Origin: Megaustenia siamemsis
Taxonomy: Eukaryota > Mollusca > Gastropoda > Stylommatophora > Ariophantidae
NCBI GenBank assembly: GCA_032433765.1
Contig: JAVIAB010000046.1
Location: forward strand, 66,865,681 to 66,929,680
Length of the DNA: 64,000 nt
Direction of reading: 5' to 3'
The notes beneath the pieces were generated by a model. It did not search any database. It was given only the letters and a program-made list of their open reading frames with translations, and had not been told where the DNA came from. Positions 22,441 to 34,975 of this stretch are shown one piece after another. How positions within the stretch are numbered: position 1 is the first letter of the stretch; every line of letters starts with the position of its first letter. Position numbers and translations under genes: made by a program.

Positions 22441-24385
22441 AGTGTGTTCACTAAACAAACTATATGTCATGTGTTCACTAAACAAACGATATGTCATGTG
22501 TTCACTAAACAAACTATATGTCATGTGTTCGCTAAACAAACGATATGTCATGTGTTCACTAAACAAACGATATGTCATGTGTTCACTAAACAAACGATAT
22601 GTCATGTGTTCACTAAACAAACGATATGTCATGTGTTCACTAAACAAACTATATGTCATGTGTTCACTAAACAAACTATATGTCATGTGTTCGCTAAACA
22701 AACTATATGTCATGTGTTCACTAAACAAACGATATGTCATGTGTTCACTAAACAAACTATATGTCATGTGTTCACTAAACAAACGATATGTCATGTGTTC
22801 ACTAAACAAACGATATGTCATGTGTTCACTAAATAAACTATATGTCATGTGTTCACTAAACAAACGATATATCATGTGTTCACTAAACAAACTATATGTC
22901 ATGTGTTCGCTAAACAAACTATATGTCATGTGTTCACTAAACAAACGATATGTCATGTGCTCAATAAACAAACTATATGTCATGTGTTCGCTAAACAAAC
23001 TATATGTCATGTGTTCATTAAACAAACGATATGTCATGTGTTCACTAAACAAACTATATGTCATGTATTCACTAAACAAACTATATGTCATGTGTTCACT
23101 AAACAAACTATATGTCATGTGTTCACTAAACAAACTATATGTCATGTGTTCATTAAACAAACTATATGTCATGTGTTCACTAAACAAACTATATGTCATG
23201 TGTTCACTAAACAAACGATATGTCATGTGTTCACTAAACAAACTATATGTCATGTGTTCACTAAACAAACGATATGTCATGCGTTCACTAAACAAACGAT
23301 ATGGCATGTGTTCACTAAACAAACGATATGTCATGTGTTCACTAAACAAACGATATCAAGTGTTCACTAAACAAACGATATGTCATGTGTTCACTAAACA
23401 AACGATATCAAGTGTTCACTAAACCAACGATATCAAGTGTTCACTAAACAAACGATACATCAGGTGTTCACTAAACAAACTATATATCAAGTGTTCACTA
23501 AATAAACTATATGTCATGTATTCACTAAACAAACTATATGTCATGTATTCACTAAACAAACTATATGTCATGTATTCACTAAACAAACTATATATCATGT
23601 GTTCACTAAACAAACGATATGTCATGTATTCACTAAACAAACTATATATCAAGTGTTCACTAAACAAACTATATGTCATGTATTCACTAAACAAACTATA
23701 TGTCATGTGTTCACTAAACAAACGATATGTCATGTATTCACTAAACAAACTATATGTCATGTGTTCACTAAACAAACTATATGTCGTGTGTTCACTAAAC
23801 AAACTATATATCACGTGTTCACTAAACAAACTATACGTCATGTATTCACTAAACAAACGATATGTCATGTGTTCACTAAACAAACTATATGTCATGTGTT
23901 CACTAAACAAACAATGTCATGTGTTCGCTAAACAAACTATATGTCGTGTGTTCACTAAACAAACTATATAAAATGTGTTCGCTAAACAAACTATATGTCA
24001 TGTGTTCACTAAACAAACTATATATCATGTGTTCGCTAAACAAACTATATGTCATGTGTTCGCTAAACAAACTATATGTCATGTGTTCGCTAAACAAACT
24101 ATATATCATGTGTTCACTAAACAAACTATATATCATGTGTTCACTAGACAAACTACATGTCATGTGTTCACTAAACAAACTATATATCATGTGTTCACTA
24201 AACAAACTATATGTCATGTGTTCACTAAACAAACTATATATCATGTTTTCGCTAAACAAACTATATGTCATGTGTTCGCTAAACAAACTGTATATCATGT
24301 GTTCACTAAACAAACTATATATCATGTGTTCACTAAACAAACTATATGTCATGTGTTCACTAAACAAACTATATATCATGTGTTG
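22441..24385. repeat. 27-bp minisatellite, about 72 copies
   Basis: Units of 27 bp, GTGTTCACTAAACAAACTAT plus ATGTCAT, with CGATATGTC, TTCGCTAAA and ATATATCAT variants in patches. Being a multiple of three, it opens frames on both strands; none is a gene. Confidence 0.95.
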
Positions 24386-24394
24386 AATATTCTC

Positions 24395-26526
24395 GCTGCG
24401 ATATTGTCATGTTTGTAGATCAGCGATGTTGTCATGTTTGTAGAACAGCGATGTTGTCATGTTTGTAGATCAGCGATGTTGTCATGTTTGTAGAACAGCG
24501 ATGTTGTCATTTTTGTAGAACAGCGATGTTGTCATGTTTGTAGATCAGCGATGTTGTCATGTTTGTAGAACAGCGATGTTGTTATGTTTGTAGAACAGCG
24601 ATGTTGTCATGTTTGTAGAACAGCGATGTTGTCATGTTTGTAGATCAGCGATGTTGTTATGTTTGTAGATCAGCGATGTTGTTATGTTTGTAGATCAGCG
24701 ATGTTGTCATGTTTGTAGATCAGCGATGTTGTTATGTTTGTAGAACAGCGATGTTGTCATGTTTGTAGATCAGCGATGTTGTCATGTTTGTAGATCAGCG
24801 ATGTTGTTATGTTTGTAGAACAGCGATGTTGTCATGTTTGTAGATCAGCGATGTTGTTATGTTTGTAGATCAGCGATGTTGTTATGTTTGTAGATCAGCG
24901 ATGTTGTCATGTTTGTAGATCAGCGATGTTGTCATGTTTGTAGATCAGCGATATTGTTATGTTTGTAGAACAGCGATGTTGTTATGTTTGTAGATCAGCG
25001 ATGTTGTTATGTTCGTAGAACAGCGATGTTGTTATGGTTGTAGATCAGCGATGTTGTTATGTTTGTAGATCAGCGATGTTGTTATGGTTGTAGATCAGCG
25101 ATGTTGTTATGTTTGTAGATCAGCGATGTTGTTATGTTTGGAGAACAGCGATGTTGTTATGTTTGTAGAACAGCGATGTTGTCATGTTTGTAGAACAGCG
25201 ATGTTGTCATGTTTGTAGATCAGCGATGTTGTTATGTTTGTAGATCAGCGATGTTGTTATGTTTGTAGATCAGCGATGTTGTCATGTTTGTAGATCAGCG
25301 ATGTTGTTATGTTTGTAGAACAGCGATGTTGTCATGTTTGTAGATCAGCGATGTTGTCATGTTTGTAGATCAGCGATGTTGTTATGTTTGTAGAACAGCG
25401 ATGTTGTCATGTTTGTAGATCAGCGATGTTGTTATGTTTGTAGATCAGCGATGTTGTTATGTTTGTAGATCAGCGATGTTGTCATGTTTGTAGATCAGCG
25501 ATGTTGTCATGTTTGTAGATCAGCGATGTTGTTATGTTTGTAGAACAGCGATGTTGTTATGTTTGTAGATCAGCGATGTTGTTATGTTTGTAGAACAGCG
25601 ATGTTGTTATGGTTGTAGATCAGCGATGTTGTTATGTTTGTAGATCAGCGATGTTGTTATGGTTGTAGATCAGCGATGTTGTTATGTTTGTAGATCAGCG
25701 ATGTTGTTATGTTTGGAGAACAGCGATGTTGTTATGTTTGTAGAACAGCGATGTTGTTATGTTTGTAGATCAGCGATGTTGTTATGGTTGTAGAACAGCG
25801 ATGTTGTTATGTTTGTAGATCAGCGATGTTGTTATGTTTGTAGATCAGCGATGTTGTCATGTTTGTAGATCAGCGATGTTGTCATGTTTGTAGATCAGCG
25901 ATGTTGTCATGTTTGTAGATCAGCGATGTTGTTATGTTTGTAGAACAGCGATGTTGTTATGTTTGTAGATCAGTGATGTTGTTATGTTTGTAGATCAGCG
26001 ATGTTGTTATGTTTGTAGAACAGCGATGTTGTTATGTTTGTAGATCAGCGATGTTGTTATGTTTGTAGATCAGGGATGTTGTTATGGTTGTAGATCAGCG
26101 ATGTTGTTATGTTTGTAGATCAGCGATGTTGTTATGTTTGTAGAACAGCGATGTTGTTATGTTTGTAGAACAGCGATGTTGTTATGGTTGTAGATCAGCG
26201 ATGTTGTTATGTTTGTAGATCAGCGATGTTGTTATGGTTGTAGATCAGCGATGTTGTTATGTTTGTAGATCAGCGATGTTGTTATGTTTGTAGAACAGCG
26301 ATGTTGTTATGTTTGTAGAACAGCGATGTTGTTATGGTTGTAGATCAGCGATGTTGTTATGTTTGTAGATCAGCGATGTTGTTATGGTTGTAGATCAGCG
26401 ATGTTGTTATGTTTGTAGATCAGCGATGTTGTTATGGTTGTAGATCAGCGATGTTGTTATGGTTGTAGATCAGCGACGTTGTTATGTTTGTAGATCAGCG
26501 ATGTTGTTATGTTTGTAGATCAGCGA
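24395..26526. repeat. 25-bp minisatellite, about 85 copies
   Basis: Units of 25 bp, GTTATGTTTGTAGATCAGCG plus ATGTT, with GTCATG, TAGAACAG and GGTTGTAG variants. Block order recurs at several places. Confidence 0.95.
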
Positions 26527-26585
26527 TTGATCACGGCAACAAAATATGTATATAACTGGATGTAAGCGTACAACAACTTATATGC

Positions 26586-27214
26586 AAGATATACGTGTAA
26601 AAAGTGCTGTATAATGTACTTCTGTTGGCAGGTTTGACAAGATATAAGTGTAAAAAGTGCTGTATAATGTACTTCTGTTGGCAGGTTTGACAAGATATAA
26701 GTGTAAAAAGTGCTGTATAATGTACTTCTGTTGGCAGGTTTGACAAGATATAAGTGTAAAAAGTGCTGTATAATGTACTTCTGTTGGCAGGTTTGACAAG
26801 ATATAAGTGTAAAAAGTGCTGTATAATGTACTTCTGTTGGCAGGTTTGACAAGATATAAGTGTAAAAGGTGCTGTATAATGTACTTCTGTTGGCAGGTTT
26901 GACAAGATATAAGTGTAAAAGGTGCTGTATAATGTACTTCTGTTGGCAGGTATGATAAGATATAAGTGTAAAAAGTGCTGTATAATGTACTTCTGTTGGC
27001 AGGTTTGACAAGATATAAGTGTAAAAGGTGCTGTATAATGTACTTCTGTTGGCAGGTTTGACAAGATATAAGTGTAAAAGGTGCTGTATAATGTACTTCT
27101 GTTGGCAGGTTTGACAAGATATAAGTGTAAAAGGTGCTGTATAATGTACTTCTGTTGGCAGGTTTGACAAGATATAAGTGTAAAAGGTGCTGTATAATGT
27201 ACTTCTGTTGGCAG
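26586..27214 (+). repeat. 53-bp array of the second exon A 3' splice site, about 12 copies
   Basis: This is the counterpart of 12660-13128 with the same 53-bp period and register. Its units carry CTTCTGTTGGCAG followed by GTTTGACAA rather than CTTCTGTCGACAG followed by GTTATACAA. Only the last unit, at the exon, has GTTATACAA. A decoy acceptor would read AG|G TTT GAC AAG ATA TAA, an in-frame stop. The two arrays are each internally uniform but differ from each other, so each was homogenised separately after duplication. Confidence 0.85.
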
Positions 27215-27319
27215 GTTATACAACTGTAGCTGCCAGCCAGCGGTCCACGATAACTGTACAGTCAACCAGAACTCCAGTAGCGGGAATCAAACCTCCAACG
27301 TGACGGGCGAAGCTGGCAG
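27215..27319 (+). CDS. Host gene exon A (second copy)
   Basis: This 105-nt exon has the acceptor GTTGGCAG and donor GTACGTAT, is symmetric phase 2-2, and is identical to 13129-13233 except for one synonymous change. It encodes the same LYNCSCQPAVHDNC module with Asn-linked glycosylation sequons. Such identity, against clear divergence of the surrounding repeats, suggests selection or gene conversion on the exon. It can follow the first exon B (overhang AA plus G gives Lys) and precede either the candidate exon at 28173 or the second exon B at 49683. Confidence 0.65.
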
Positions 27320-28070
27320 GTACGTATAGAAGTGTTTGTCCAGCGTGACGGCCCATGCTGGCAGGTACGTATAGAAGTGTTTGTCCAGCGTGACGGCCCA
27401 TGCTGGCAGGTACGTATAGAAGTGTTTGTCCAACGTGACGGCCCATGCCGGCAGGTACTTATAGAAGTGTTTGTCCAACGTGACGACCTATGCTGGCAGG
27501 TACTTATAGAAGTGTTTGTCCAACGTGACGACCTATGCTGGCAGGTACTTATAGAAGTGTTTGTCCAACGTGACGACCTATGCTGGCAGGTACTTATAGA
27601 AGTGTTTGTCCAACGTGACGACCTATGCTGGCAGGTACTTATAGAAGTGTTTGTCCAACGTGACGGCCCATGCTGGCAGGTACGTATAGAAGTGTTTGTC
27701 CAGCGTGACGGCCCATGCTGGCAGGTACGTATAGAAGTGTTTGTCCAACGTGACGACCTATGCTGGCAGGTACTTATAGAAGTGTTTGTCCAACGTGACG
27801 GCCCATGCTGGCAGGTACGTATAGAAGTGTTTGTCCAGCGTGACGGCCCATGCTGGCAGGTACGTATAGAAGTGTTTGTCCAACGTGACGACCTATGCTG
27901 GCAGGTACTTATAGAAGTGTTTGTCCAACGTGACGGCCCATGCTGGCAGGTACTTATAGAAGTGTTTGTCCAACGTGACGACCTATGCTGGCAGGTACTT
28001 ATAGAAGTGTTTGTCCAGCGTGACGGCCCATGCTGGCAGGTACTTATAGAAGTGTTTGTACATACTAACC
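27294..28070 (+). repeat. 45-bp array of the exon A 5' splice site, about 17 copies
   Basis: Each unit joins the last exon bases (TCCAACGTGACGG...GGCAG) to the first intron bases (GTACGTATAG or GTACTTATAG). The exon-intron junction is therefore repeated about 17 times. Reading through any donor gives TAC GTA TAG or TAC TTA TAG, an in-frame stop at once. Variants (GACCTATG, GGCCCATG, CCAGCGTG) are shuffled. The long open frames on both strands are artefacts of the 45-bp unit. Confidence 0.85.
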
Positions 28071-28172
28071 GTCGGCTAGTTCTGTATTGAATACCCATAC
28101 CTATCGGAGTCGGATCCATGGTATGTGGAACAATGTCTGAGACAGTATTGTAGAGCGTATTTGTACTGACAG

Positions 28173-28491
28173 GTTGAAGGGTTGTAGTTGCCGAGTTGAA
28201 GATGTGAGCAGAAAGCCAGGACCCCATGGAGATGAAAGTATCTCGCCCCTAACAGGACCGCCATGTCATGTTTGTTGTGGGCAGCTCTTGTGTCGCGTCT
28301 CATTGCTTATTTTGTTTGTCATTCTATCTGTTGGCAGAGGCGTATCTATGGTAATTGTCACAATGGGCGGTCACTCAGTCGAAAGTATCAAGATGTTGCT
28401 CGCTAACATGACGTCATTGCATTGGTCAGAGCTCGCTATCGCAGACACAATGGCCATCGCTTGTGCTGGACGGCCGCCCCTACTTCAGTGA
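28173..28491 (+). CDS. Candidate exon with LKGCSC start and a hydrophobic segment
   Basis: After an acceptor-like TTGTACTGACAG, the phase used by the other exons gives R-LKGCSCRVEDVSRK, matching the L-x-x-C-x-C start of exons A and B. The frame stays open for 105 codons. It includes CHVCCGQLLCRV followed by a Leu/Ile/Val segment that could be a membrane helix, and ends at TGA 28489 just inside the next array. No convincing phase-2 donor is present. It could therefore be an alternative terminal exon giving a membrane-anchored form, or a decayed exon read by chance. RNA data would decide. Confidence 0.3.
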
Positions 28492-31400
28492 ACAATGACC
28501 AGCCATCGCTTGTGCTGGACGGCCGCCCCTACTTCAGTGAACAATGACCAGCCATCGCTTGTGCTGGACGGCCGCCCCTACTTCAGTGAACAATGACCAG
28601 CCATCGCTGATGCTGGACGGTCGCCCCTACTTCAGTGAAAGATGACCAGCCATCGCTAATGCTGGACGGCCGCCCCTACTTCAGTGAACGATGACCAGCC
28701 ATCGCTTGTGCTGGACGGCCGCCCCTACTTCAGTGAACAATGGCCAGCCATCGCTTGGGCTGGACGGCCGCCCCTACTTCAGTGAACAATGGCCAGCCAT
28801 CGCTTGTGCTGGACGGCCGCCCCTACTTCAGTGAACAATGGCCAGCCATCGCTTGTGCTGGACGGCCGCCCCTACTTCAGTGAACAATGACCAGCCATCG
28901 CTTGTGCTGGACGGCCGCCCCTACTTCAGTGAACAATGACCAGCCATCGCTTGTGCTGGACGGCCGCCCCTACTTCAGTGAACGATGACCAGCCATCGCT
29001 TGTGCTGGACGGCCGCCCCTACTTCAGTGAACAATGGCCATCGCTTGTGCTGGACGGCCGCCCCTACTTCAGTGAACGATGACCAGATGCTGGACGGCCG
29101 CCCCTACTTCAGTGAACAATGGCCATCGCTTGTGCTGGACGGCCGCCCCTACTTCAGTGAACGATGACCAGCCATCGCTGATGCTGGACGGCCGCCCCTA
29201 CTTCAGAGAACAATGGCCATCGCTGATGCTGGACGGCCGCCCCTACTTCAGTGAACAATGGCCATCGCTGATGCTGGACGGCCGCCCCTACTTCAGTCAA
29301 CAATGGCCATCGCTTGTGCTGGACGGCCGCCCCTACTTCAGTGAACAATGGCCATCGCTGATGCTGGACGGCCGCCCCTACTTCAGTCAACAATGGCCAT
29401 CGCTGATGCTGGACGGCCGCCCCTACTTCAGTCAACAATGGCCATCGCTGATGCTGGACGGCCGCCCCTACTTCAGTCAACAATGGCCATCGCTGATGCT
29501 GGACGGCCGCCCCTACTTCAGTCAACAATGGCCAGTCATCGCTGATGCTGGACGGCCGCCCCTACTTCAGTCAACAATGGCCAGCCATCGCTGATGCTGG
29601 ACGGCCGCCCCTACTTCAGTCAACAATGGCCATCGCTGATGCTGGACGGCCGCCCCTACTTCAGTCAACAATGGCCATCGCTGATGCTGGACGGCCGCCC
29701 CTACTTCAGTCAACAATGGCCATCGCTGATGCTGGACGGCCGCCCCTACTTCAGTCAACAATGGCCATCGCTGATGCTGGACGGCCGCCCCTACTTCAGT
29801 GAACAATGGCCAGTCATCGCTGATGCTGGACGGCCGCCCCTACTTCAGTCAACAATGGCCATCGCTTGTGCTGGACGGCCGCCCCTACTTCAGAGAACAA
29901 TGGCCATCGCTGATGCTGGACGGCCGCCCCTACTTCAGAGAACAATGGCCATCGCTTGTGCTGGACGGCCGCCCCTACTTCAGAGAACAATGGCCATCGC
30001 TGATGCTGGACGGCCGCCCCTACTTCAGTCAACAATGGCCATCGCTTGTGCTGGACGGCCGCCCCTACTTCAGAGAACAATGGCCATCGCTGATGCTGGA
30101 CGGCCGCCCCTACTTCAGTCAACAATGGCCAGTCATCGCTGATGCTGGACGGCCGCCCCTACTTCAGTGAACAATGGCCAGTCATCGCTGATGCTGGACG
30201 GCCGCCCCTACTTCAGTCAACAATGGCCATCGCTGATGCTGGACGGCCGCCCCTACTTCAGTCAACAATGGCCATCGCTGATGCTGGACGGCCGCCCCTA
30301 CTTCAGTCAACAATGGCCATCGCTGATGCTGGACGGCCGCCCCTACTTCAGTGAACAATGGCCAGTCATCGCTGATGCTGGACGGCCGCCCCTACTTCAG
30401 TCAACAATGGCCATCGCTGATGCTGGACGGCCGCCCCTACTTCAGTGAACAATGGCCAGTCATCGCTGATGCTGGACGGCCGCCCCTACTTCAGTCAACA
30501 ATGGCCATCGCTGATGCTGGACGGCCGCCCCTACTTCAGTGAACAATGGCCAGTCATCGCTGATGCTGGACGGCCGCCCCTACTTCAGTGAACAATGGCC
30601 ATCGCTGATGCTGGACGGCCGCCCCTACTTCAGTCAACAATGGCCATCGCTGATGCTGGACGGCCGCCCCTACTTCAGTCAACAATGGCCAGTCATCGCT
30701 GATGCTGGACGGCCGCCCCTACTTCAGTCAACAATGGCCATCGCTGATGCTGGACGGCCGCCCCTACTTCAGTCAACAATGGCCAGTCATCGCTGATGCT
30801 GGACGGCCGCCCCTACTTCAGTGAACAATGGCCAGTCATCGCTGATGCTGGACGGCCGCCCCTACTTCAGTGAACAATGGCCATCGCTGATGCTGGACGG
30901 CCGCCCCTACTTCAGTGAACAATGGCCAGTCATCGCTGATGCTGGACGGCCGCCCCTACTTCAGTGAACAATGGCCAGTCATCGCTGATGCTGGACGGCC
31001 GCCCCTACTTCAGTGAACAATGGCCATCGCTGATGCTGGACGGCCGCCCCTACTTCAGTGAACAATGGCCAGTCATCGCTGATGCTGGACGGCCGCCCCT
31101 ACTTCAGTCAACAATGGCCATCGCTGATGCTGGACGGCCGCCCCTACTTCAGTCAACAATGGCCATCGCTGATGCTGGACGGCCGCCCCTACTTCAGTCA
31201 ACAATGGCCAGTCATCGCTGATGCTGGACGGCCGCCCCTACTTCAGTGAACAATGGCCAGTCATCGCTGATGCTGGACGGCCGCCCCTACTTCAGTCAAC
31301 GATGACCAGCCATCGCTTGGGCTGGACGGCCGCCCCTACTTCAGTGAACAATGGCCAGCCATCGCTTGTGCTGGACGGCCGCCCCTACTTCAGTCAACAA

Positions 31401-32973
31401 TGGCCATCGCTGATGCTGGACGGCCGCCCCTACTTCAGTGAACAATGGCCAGTCATCGCTGATGCTGGACGGCCGCCCCTACTTCAGTGAACGATGACCA
31501 GCCATCGCTTGGGCTGGACGGCCGCCCCTACTTCAGTGAACGATGACCAGCCATCGCTTGTGCTGGACGGCCGCCCCTACTTCAGTCAACAATGGCCATC
31601 GCTGATGCTGGACGGCCGCCCCTACTTCAGTCAACAATGGCCATCGCTGATGCTGGACGGCCGCCCCTACTTCAGTCAACAATGGCCATCGCTGATGCTG
31701 GACGGCCGCCCCTACTTCAGTCAACAATGGCCATCGCTGATGCTGGACGGCCGCCCCTACTTCAGTCAACAATGGCCATCGCTGATGCTGGACGGCCGCC
31801 CCTACTTCAGTCAACAATGGCCATCGCTGATGCTGGACGGCCGCCCCTACTTCAGTCAACAATGGCCATCGCTGATGCTGGACGGCCGCCCCTACTTCAG
31901 TCAACAATGGCCATCGCTGATGCTGGACGGCCGCCCCTACTTCAGTGAACAATGGCCATCGCTGATGCTGGACGGCCGCCCCTTCTTCAGTGAACGATGA
32001 CCAGCCATCGCTGATGCTGGACGGCCGCCCCTACTTCAGTCAACAATGGCCATCGCTGATGCTGGACGGCCGCCCCTACTTCAGTCAACAATGGCCATCG
32101 CTGATGCTGGACGGCCGCCCCTACTTCAGTCAACGATGACCAGCCATCGCTAATGCTGGACGGGGGCCCCTACTTCAGTGAACAATGACCAGCCATCGTT
32201 TGGGCTGGACGGCCGCCCCTACTTCAGTGAACAATGACCAGCCATCGCTTGGGCTGGACGGCCGCCCCTACTTCAGTGAACGATGACCAGCCATCGCTGA
32301 TGCTGGACGGCCGCCCCTACTTCAGTGAACAATGACCAGCCATCGCTGATGCTGGACGGCCGCCCCTACTTCAGTGAACAATGACCAGCCATCGCTGATG
32401 CTGGACGGCCGCCCCTACTTCAGTGAACAATGACCAGCCATCGCTGATGCTGGACGGCCGCCCCTACTTCAGTGAACAATGACCAGCCATCGCTTGTGCT
32501 GGACGGCCGCCCCTACTTCAGTGAACAATGACCAGCCATCGCTGATGCTGGACGGCCGCCCCTACTTCAGAGAACAATGGCCATCGCTTGTGCTGGACGG
32601 CCGCCCCTACTTCAGTGAACAATGGCCATCGCTGATGCTGGACGGCCGCCCCTACTTCAGTCAACAATGGCCATCGCTGATGCTGGACGGCCGCCCCTAC
32701 TTCAGTCAACAATGGCCATCGCTGATGCTGGACGGCCGCCCCTACTTCAGTCAACAATGGCCATCGCTGATGCTGGACGGCCGCCCCTACTTCAGTGAAC
32801 GATGACCAGCCATCGCTGATGCTGGACGGCCGCCCCTACTTCAGTGAACGATGACCAGCCATCGCTGATGCTGGACGGCCGCCCCTACTTCAGTGAACGA
32901 TGACCAGCCATCGCTGATGCTGGACGGCCGCCCCTACTTCAATGAACGATGACCAGCCATCGCTGATGCTGGA
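28440..32973. repeat. GC-rich 45/49-bp minisatellite, about 97 copies
   Basis: Units contain GCTGGACGGCCGCCCCTACT and TTCAGTCAACAATGGCCATC. Long forms insert AGTC or AGCC after GGCC (49 bp). The array is far richer in G+C and CpG than anything around it. Each unit also contains CCCCTACTTCAG, a good 3' splice-site look-alike. The many nested open frames (GRPYFSQQWPSLMLD) follow from the 45-bp unit and are not genes. Confidence 0.95.
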
Positions 32974-33195
32974 TGTCAACATTCCGGGCTTATGTTCGGG
33001 GTCTGTCCCCACAATTGACAAAGAGGAAGACCAAGGTGCTTGGAGAACCAGGCTTGATAGAAGCAGAGATGAAGACGATGGGCAAGACTTGGAATGATCT
33101 TCCAAGAATGGCCAGAAACAGAACGACTTGGGAAATGTTTGTTGAAGACCTATGCTCCACAGGGAGCTAAAAAGGTAGAAGAAGAAGAAGATAAT
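32974..33195 (+). pseudogene. 3' end of a third RTE-like retrotransposon
   Basis: The frame to 33170 ends with GLIEAEMKTMGKTWNDLPRM and RTTWEMFVEDLCSTGS, the usual C-terminal tail of RTE-type RT proteins. It is followed by a GAAGAAGAAG-type tail. Only the last 60 or so codons are present, and the upstream part is replaced by the minisatellite. Confidence 0.65.
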
Positions 33196-33421
33196 CAATT
33201 TAGAACATTGTGATTACACACACACAGTGTTCGGTAAAGAATGTATCTTTTTAAAAAAATTATTGTCGGCCCCCCCCCCCCCTCCGCGATGTTATATAAG
33301 GATTCTTTTTGTATGAAAGGTAATGTATGTATGTGAAAGTTTGTTATGTTAAAATGATTCGATTTTGACACCCTTCGTGACACGGCACATATCTATCTCG
33401 TCGATAGACTCCCCCATAAGT
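33196..33421. other. Unique spacer with a C-tract
   Basis: Contains a run of about 12 C at 33271-33282 and AT-rich DNA. No gene or transposon end is seen. Confidence 0.4.
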
Positions 33422-33764
33422 AAAAAAAAAGTCAAGTACCCCCGTCACGCCAAGTGGCGTATAGGGAAATATGGTGTTAGTGACCCGTCACGCCAAGTGG
33501 CGTATAGGGAAATATGGTGTTAGTGACCCGTCACGCCAAGTGGCGTATAGGGAAATATGGTGTTAGTGAGCCTATATTTTACAGACCTTCAGCACATGAT
33601 TTTTGGGGTAATGTGGTCAGTATTACGCCCGTGCTGCTTTATTTTCCCAGAAAAAATCCGGTACCCATTTAAGGCTGGGTGAACCCGGAAGCCGTCGGTT
33701 GGGATCGAACCCTACCCTTTGTCCTTTGTAGTCCAGTTCACTAACCACTGAGCTATCGCAGCTC
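33422..33764 (-). mobile_element. tRNA-derived SINE, copy 1, with a triplicated tail segment
   Basis: On the minus strand it starts GAGCTGCGATAGCTCAGTGG (box A TAGCTCAGTGGTTAGTG) and has a perfect box B, GGTTCGATCCC. The body is shared with 35104-35359, and the end is a T-run (A-run on + at 33423-33431). A 44-bp segment near the 3' end (CGTCACGCCAAGTGGCGTAT in + orientation) is present three times here but once in copy 2. This accounts for the 87-bp length difference. Confidence 0.8.
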
Positions 33765-34539
33765 CCAGACTCGACACATATTCTACAGCACAATATGCTT
33801 CCTGTTGTGTGGCCGCCATCTTGCACGTGTCTATGCGTACGGCGGGTAATTCAAGTTGAACTTTGATGCTCCAGTTACAGTCGGTGATTCTGCACACACT
33901 GGTTATCTGGGGGGGGGGGGGGGGGACAAAGAAAGAAAAGGGGCATTCTTTTTCGGACACCGGTACTTTCATAAAATTTGTATCGTACCTGGGTCCCCCA
34001 CGGTGAGGGAAGACAGGTATAGTGCTACAATTACCTGTCACTGTTACCTGTCACTGTTACCTGTCACTGTTACCTGCCACGCATGTCGCAAGAGGTAACT
34101 TAGAAGATTTTGAATCGTAGCCTGTGCAGTGGAGTAGGGCGTGCACAGAACGACCATTTCAACATAATTTACAGATGCATTTTGGAAAATGCTGTGACTT
34201 GTGGTGAAGCGGATATGGGGAATTCCTGACTGCCATGAGACTGGTTACCCGGATAGAATCGTATGGTCATGTCATGAAGAAAGAGAAACAGGAGAATCTG
34301 ACAAAACAAAGAAGCAAACAGAAAGTATGCTCAGTTCGCAAACATTGTGTCCACACTTTGGTAGTGGTCGAGCAACCACCGGCGCTTTGGTTAAATTTGT
34401 GTCTCTTCAAAATGTGAACATACCAGCCTCACAGCCCGTGTAAAAAAATTGTTATCATTTATGTGCATCAGTTATAACAAGTAATTAGACATTTCTGAGA
34501 GAAAACAAAGAAGAACAGGAATGGAAATATCAAAGTGTT
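33765..34539. other. Unique intron sequence with a G-tract
   Basis: Holds a run of about 16 G at 33910-33925 and a four-fold 13-bp repeat, ACCTGTCACTGTT, at about 34033-34080. There is a short frame at about 34235-34417 (ESYGHVMKKEKQENL) faintly like the QWYGHVMR segment of RT proteins. Nothing is convincing as a gene. Confidence 0.4.
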
Positions 34540-34975
34540 CATTTGAAATGTTGTCCGGTACTGATGGAAATATCAAAGTACTCAATTGGAATGTTTCCCG
34601 GTACTGATGGAAATATCAAAGTACTCAATTGGAATGTTTCCCGGTACTGATGGAAATATCAAAGTGTTCATTTGAAATGTTGTCCGGTACTGATGGAAAT
34701 ATCAAAGTACTCAATTGGAATGTTTCCCGGTACTGATGGAAATATCAAAGTGCTCAATTGGAATGTTGTCCGGTACTGATGGAAATATCAAAGTGCTCAT
34801 TTGGAATGTTGTCCGGTACTGATGAAAATATCAAAGTGCTCATTTGGAATGTTGTCCGGTACTGATGGAAATATCAAAGTGCTCATTTGGAATGTTGTCC
34901 GGTACTGATGTAAGTATCAAAGTGCTCAATTGGAATGTTGTCCCGTACTGATTGAAATATCAAAGTGTTCATTTG
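34540..34975. repeat. 43-bp minisatellite, about 10 copies
   Basis: Units with TACTGATGGAAATATCAAAG and GGAATGTTGTCCGG, alternating TTTCCCGG and TTGTCCGG forms. Confidence 0.9.

Noticed and set aside
22348..24418. Long repetitive open frames on both strands in the 27-bp array
   Set aside because: Unit of 27 bp stays open by arithmetic; no start context or splice sites.
28985..32805. Nested frames with GRPYFSQQWPSLMLD
   Set aside because: Same 45-bp unit read repeatedly; frame changes wherever a 49-bp unit occurs, which would not be tolerated in a gene.
34235..34417. RT fragment suggested by ESYGHVMKKEKQ
   Set aside because: Only a handful of matching residues; left as unique sequence.
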